Shown here: piece after piece, positions 5,136 to 5,404 of the stretch
Position numbering within the stretch: the first letter of the stretch is position 1
Layout: each line of letters starts with the position of its first letter
Source of the DNA: Pseudomonadota bacterium
GTDB lineage: Bacteria; Pseudomonadota; Gammaproteobacteria; Halothiobacillales; Halothiobacillaceae
DNA length: 5,404 nt
Assembly: GCA_021795795.1 (NCBI GenBank)
Contig: JAJYPA010000550.1
Span: forward strand, 1-5,404
Direction of reading: 5' to 3'
Position numbers and translations under genes: made by a program
Notes under the pieces: model-generated
What the model saw: the letters and a program-made list of their open reading frames with translations, nothing else
What the model was told of the DNA's origin: nothing
Databases searched by the model: none

Positions 5136-5161
5136 CCGTTCCGGTGAATTTGCCGGAACGG
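5136..5161. promoter_or_regulatory. Perfect 9-bp inverted repeat upstream of the membrane-protein gene (operator candidate)
   Basis: CCGTTCCGG (5136-5144) and CCGGAACGG (5153-5161) are exact reverse complements separated by 8 nt. The repeat lies about 52 bp upstream of the ATG of the minus-strand gene, where an operator or the promoter region is expected. A weak -10-like TACTAT sits next to it on the minus strand (5130-5135). No T-run follows on either strand, so it is unlikely to be an intrinsic terminator. A leader hairpin is the alternative. Confidence 0.55.
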
Positions 5162-5232
5162 GGCGATACCCCGATGTTATCACCGTGACGACCGGACCAC
5201 GCCTGGGAAAATATCGCTGCACACCCCGTTTT

Positions 5233-5251
5233 TCCTTCTGAGGTTAGCCCC
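5233..5251. repeat. Tandem GTTAGCCC direct repeat near the tRNA-proximal end
   Basis: GTTAGCCC occurs at 5233-5240 and again at 5244-5251, an 11-bp period, about one turn of the helix. The position, some 60-75 bp from the tRNA 3' end, would suit arm-type binding sites for an integrase or excisionase. With only two short copies, the assignment is weak. Confidence 0.4.
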
Positions 5252-5271
5252 GCGTTAGCCCGGAAAAATGA

Positions 5272-5300
5272 AGGCACCTAGCAAATTGCGCTAAGTGCCT
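5272..5300 (-). terminator. Terminator hairpin downstream of tRNA-Lys (possibly bidirectional)
   Basis: Arms 5272-5282 (AGGCACCTAGC) and 5290-5300 (GCTAAGTGCCT) pair at 10 of 11 positions around a 7-nt loop. On the minus strand it lies 8 nt after the CCA end of the tRNA and is followed by TTCATTTTTCC, fitting the end of the tRNA transcript. On the plus strand it is followed by GTTTTATTT, so it can also stop transcription arriving from the left. Confidence 0.8.
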
Positions 5301-5308
5301 GTTTTATT

Positions 5309-5384
<76 letters not shown>

Positions 5385-5404
5385 GAAGGACCCGTATTAT
5401 AGGA
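5385..5404 (-). promoter_or_regulatory. -10 box and GC-rich discriminator of the tRNA-Lys promoter
   Basis: On the minus strand the perfect -10 hexamer TATAAT (complement of 5396-5401) stands 11 nt before the tRNA 5' end. It is followed by ACGGGTCC, a GC-rich discriminator typical of stable-RNA promoters under growth-rate (stringent) control. The -35 box would lie beyond the right edge of the window. Confidence 0.75.

Noticed and set aside
4764..5147. Plus-strand open frame of 127 residues opposite the membrane-protein gene
   Set aside because: There is no ribosome binding site before its ATG, the product is a His/Ser/Thr-rich sequence without fold features, and the opposite strand has a good ribosome binding site and two membrane segments.

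Overview
The window looks like the replication/accessory module of an integrated mobile element (an integrative element or phage-satellite type genomic island) sitting next to a tRNA-Lys gene in a fairly GC-rich proteobacterium. The proteobacterial placement is an inference from three things: the tRNA gene encodes its own CCA end, the genes have strong Shine-Dalgarno sites, and the protein set is of that kind. I cannot name the genus.

Layout from left to right. Positions 2-334 hold the 3' end of an unidentified gene cut by the left edge. Positions 335-437 are a short intergenic region with a hairpin whose 3' arm contains the ribosome binding site of the next gene. From 438 to 4736 there is one plus-strand operon. 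It encodes an AlpA/excisionase-like helix-turn-helix protein, a stand-alone CHC2-type primase zinc-finger protein, a DUF3987-like helicase/ATPase, a TubC-docking-like protein with a C-terminal cysteine cluster, a small protein with a HicA-like motif, an SSB-like protein, and two small proteins without known function. From the primase-like gene onward every junction is the same 4-nt ATGA stop/start overlap, six in a row, which points to tight translational coupling. A convergent minus-strand gene (4730-5083) encodes a small two-helix membrane protein. It is preceded by a strong inverted repeat. The right end holds tRNA-Lys(CTT) on the minus strand, with a consensus -10 box and a downstream terminator hairpin.

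The most striking feature is inside the helicase gene. Positions 2518-2697 form a 180-bp imperfect palindrome built from 9-bp-spaced copies of TGCGAAC. The left arm has three plus two forward copies and the right arm has two plus three reverse copies. All pairs are placed exactly symmetrically around position 2607.5, and even a variant copy is mirrored. The sequence is translated as ANN and SQS tripeptide repeats in the linker of the helicase. It looks like an iteron-type replication origin or another protein- or structure-recognised DNA site carried within the gene for its own putative initiator.

A working model is as follows. The element excises (HTH protein; integrase outside the window) and replicates from the palindromic array, using the helicase, the zinc-finger protein and the SSB-like protein. 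The tRNA-Lys 3' half is a plausible attachment site. A U-U mismatch in its T-stem would fit an element-supplied 3' half, but the second att copy is not in the window.
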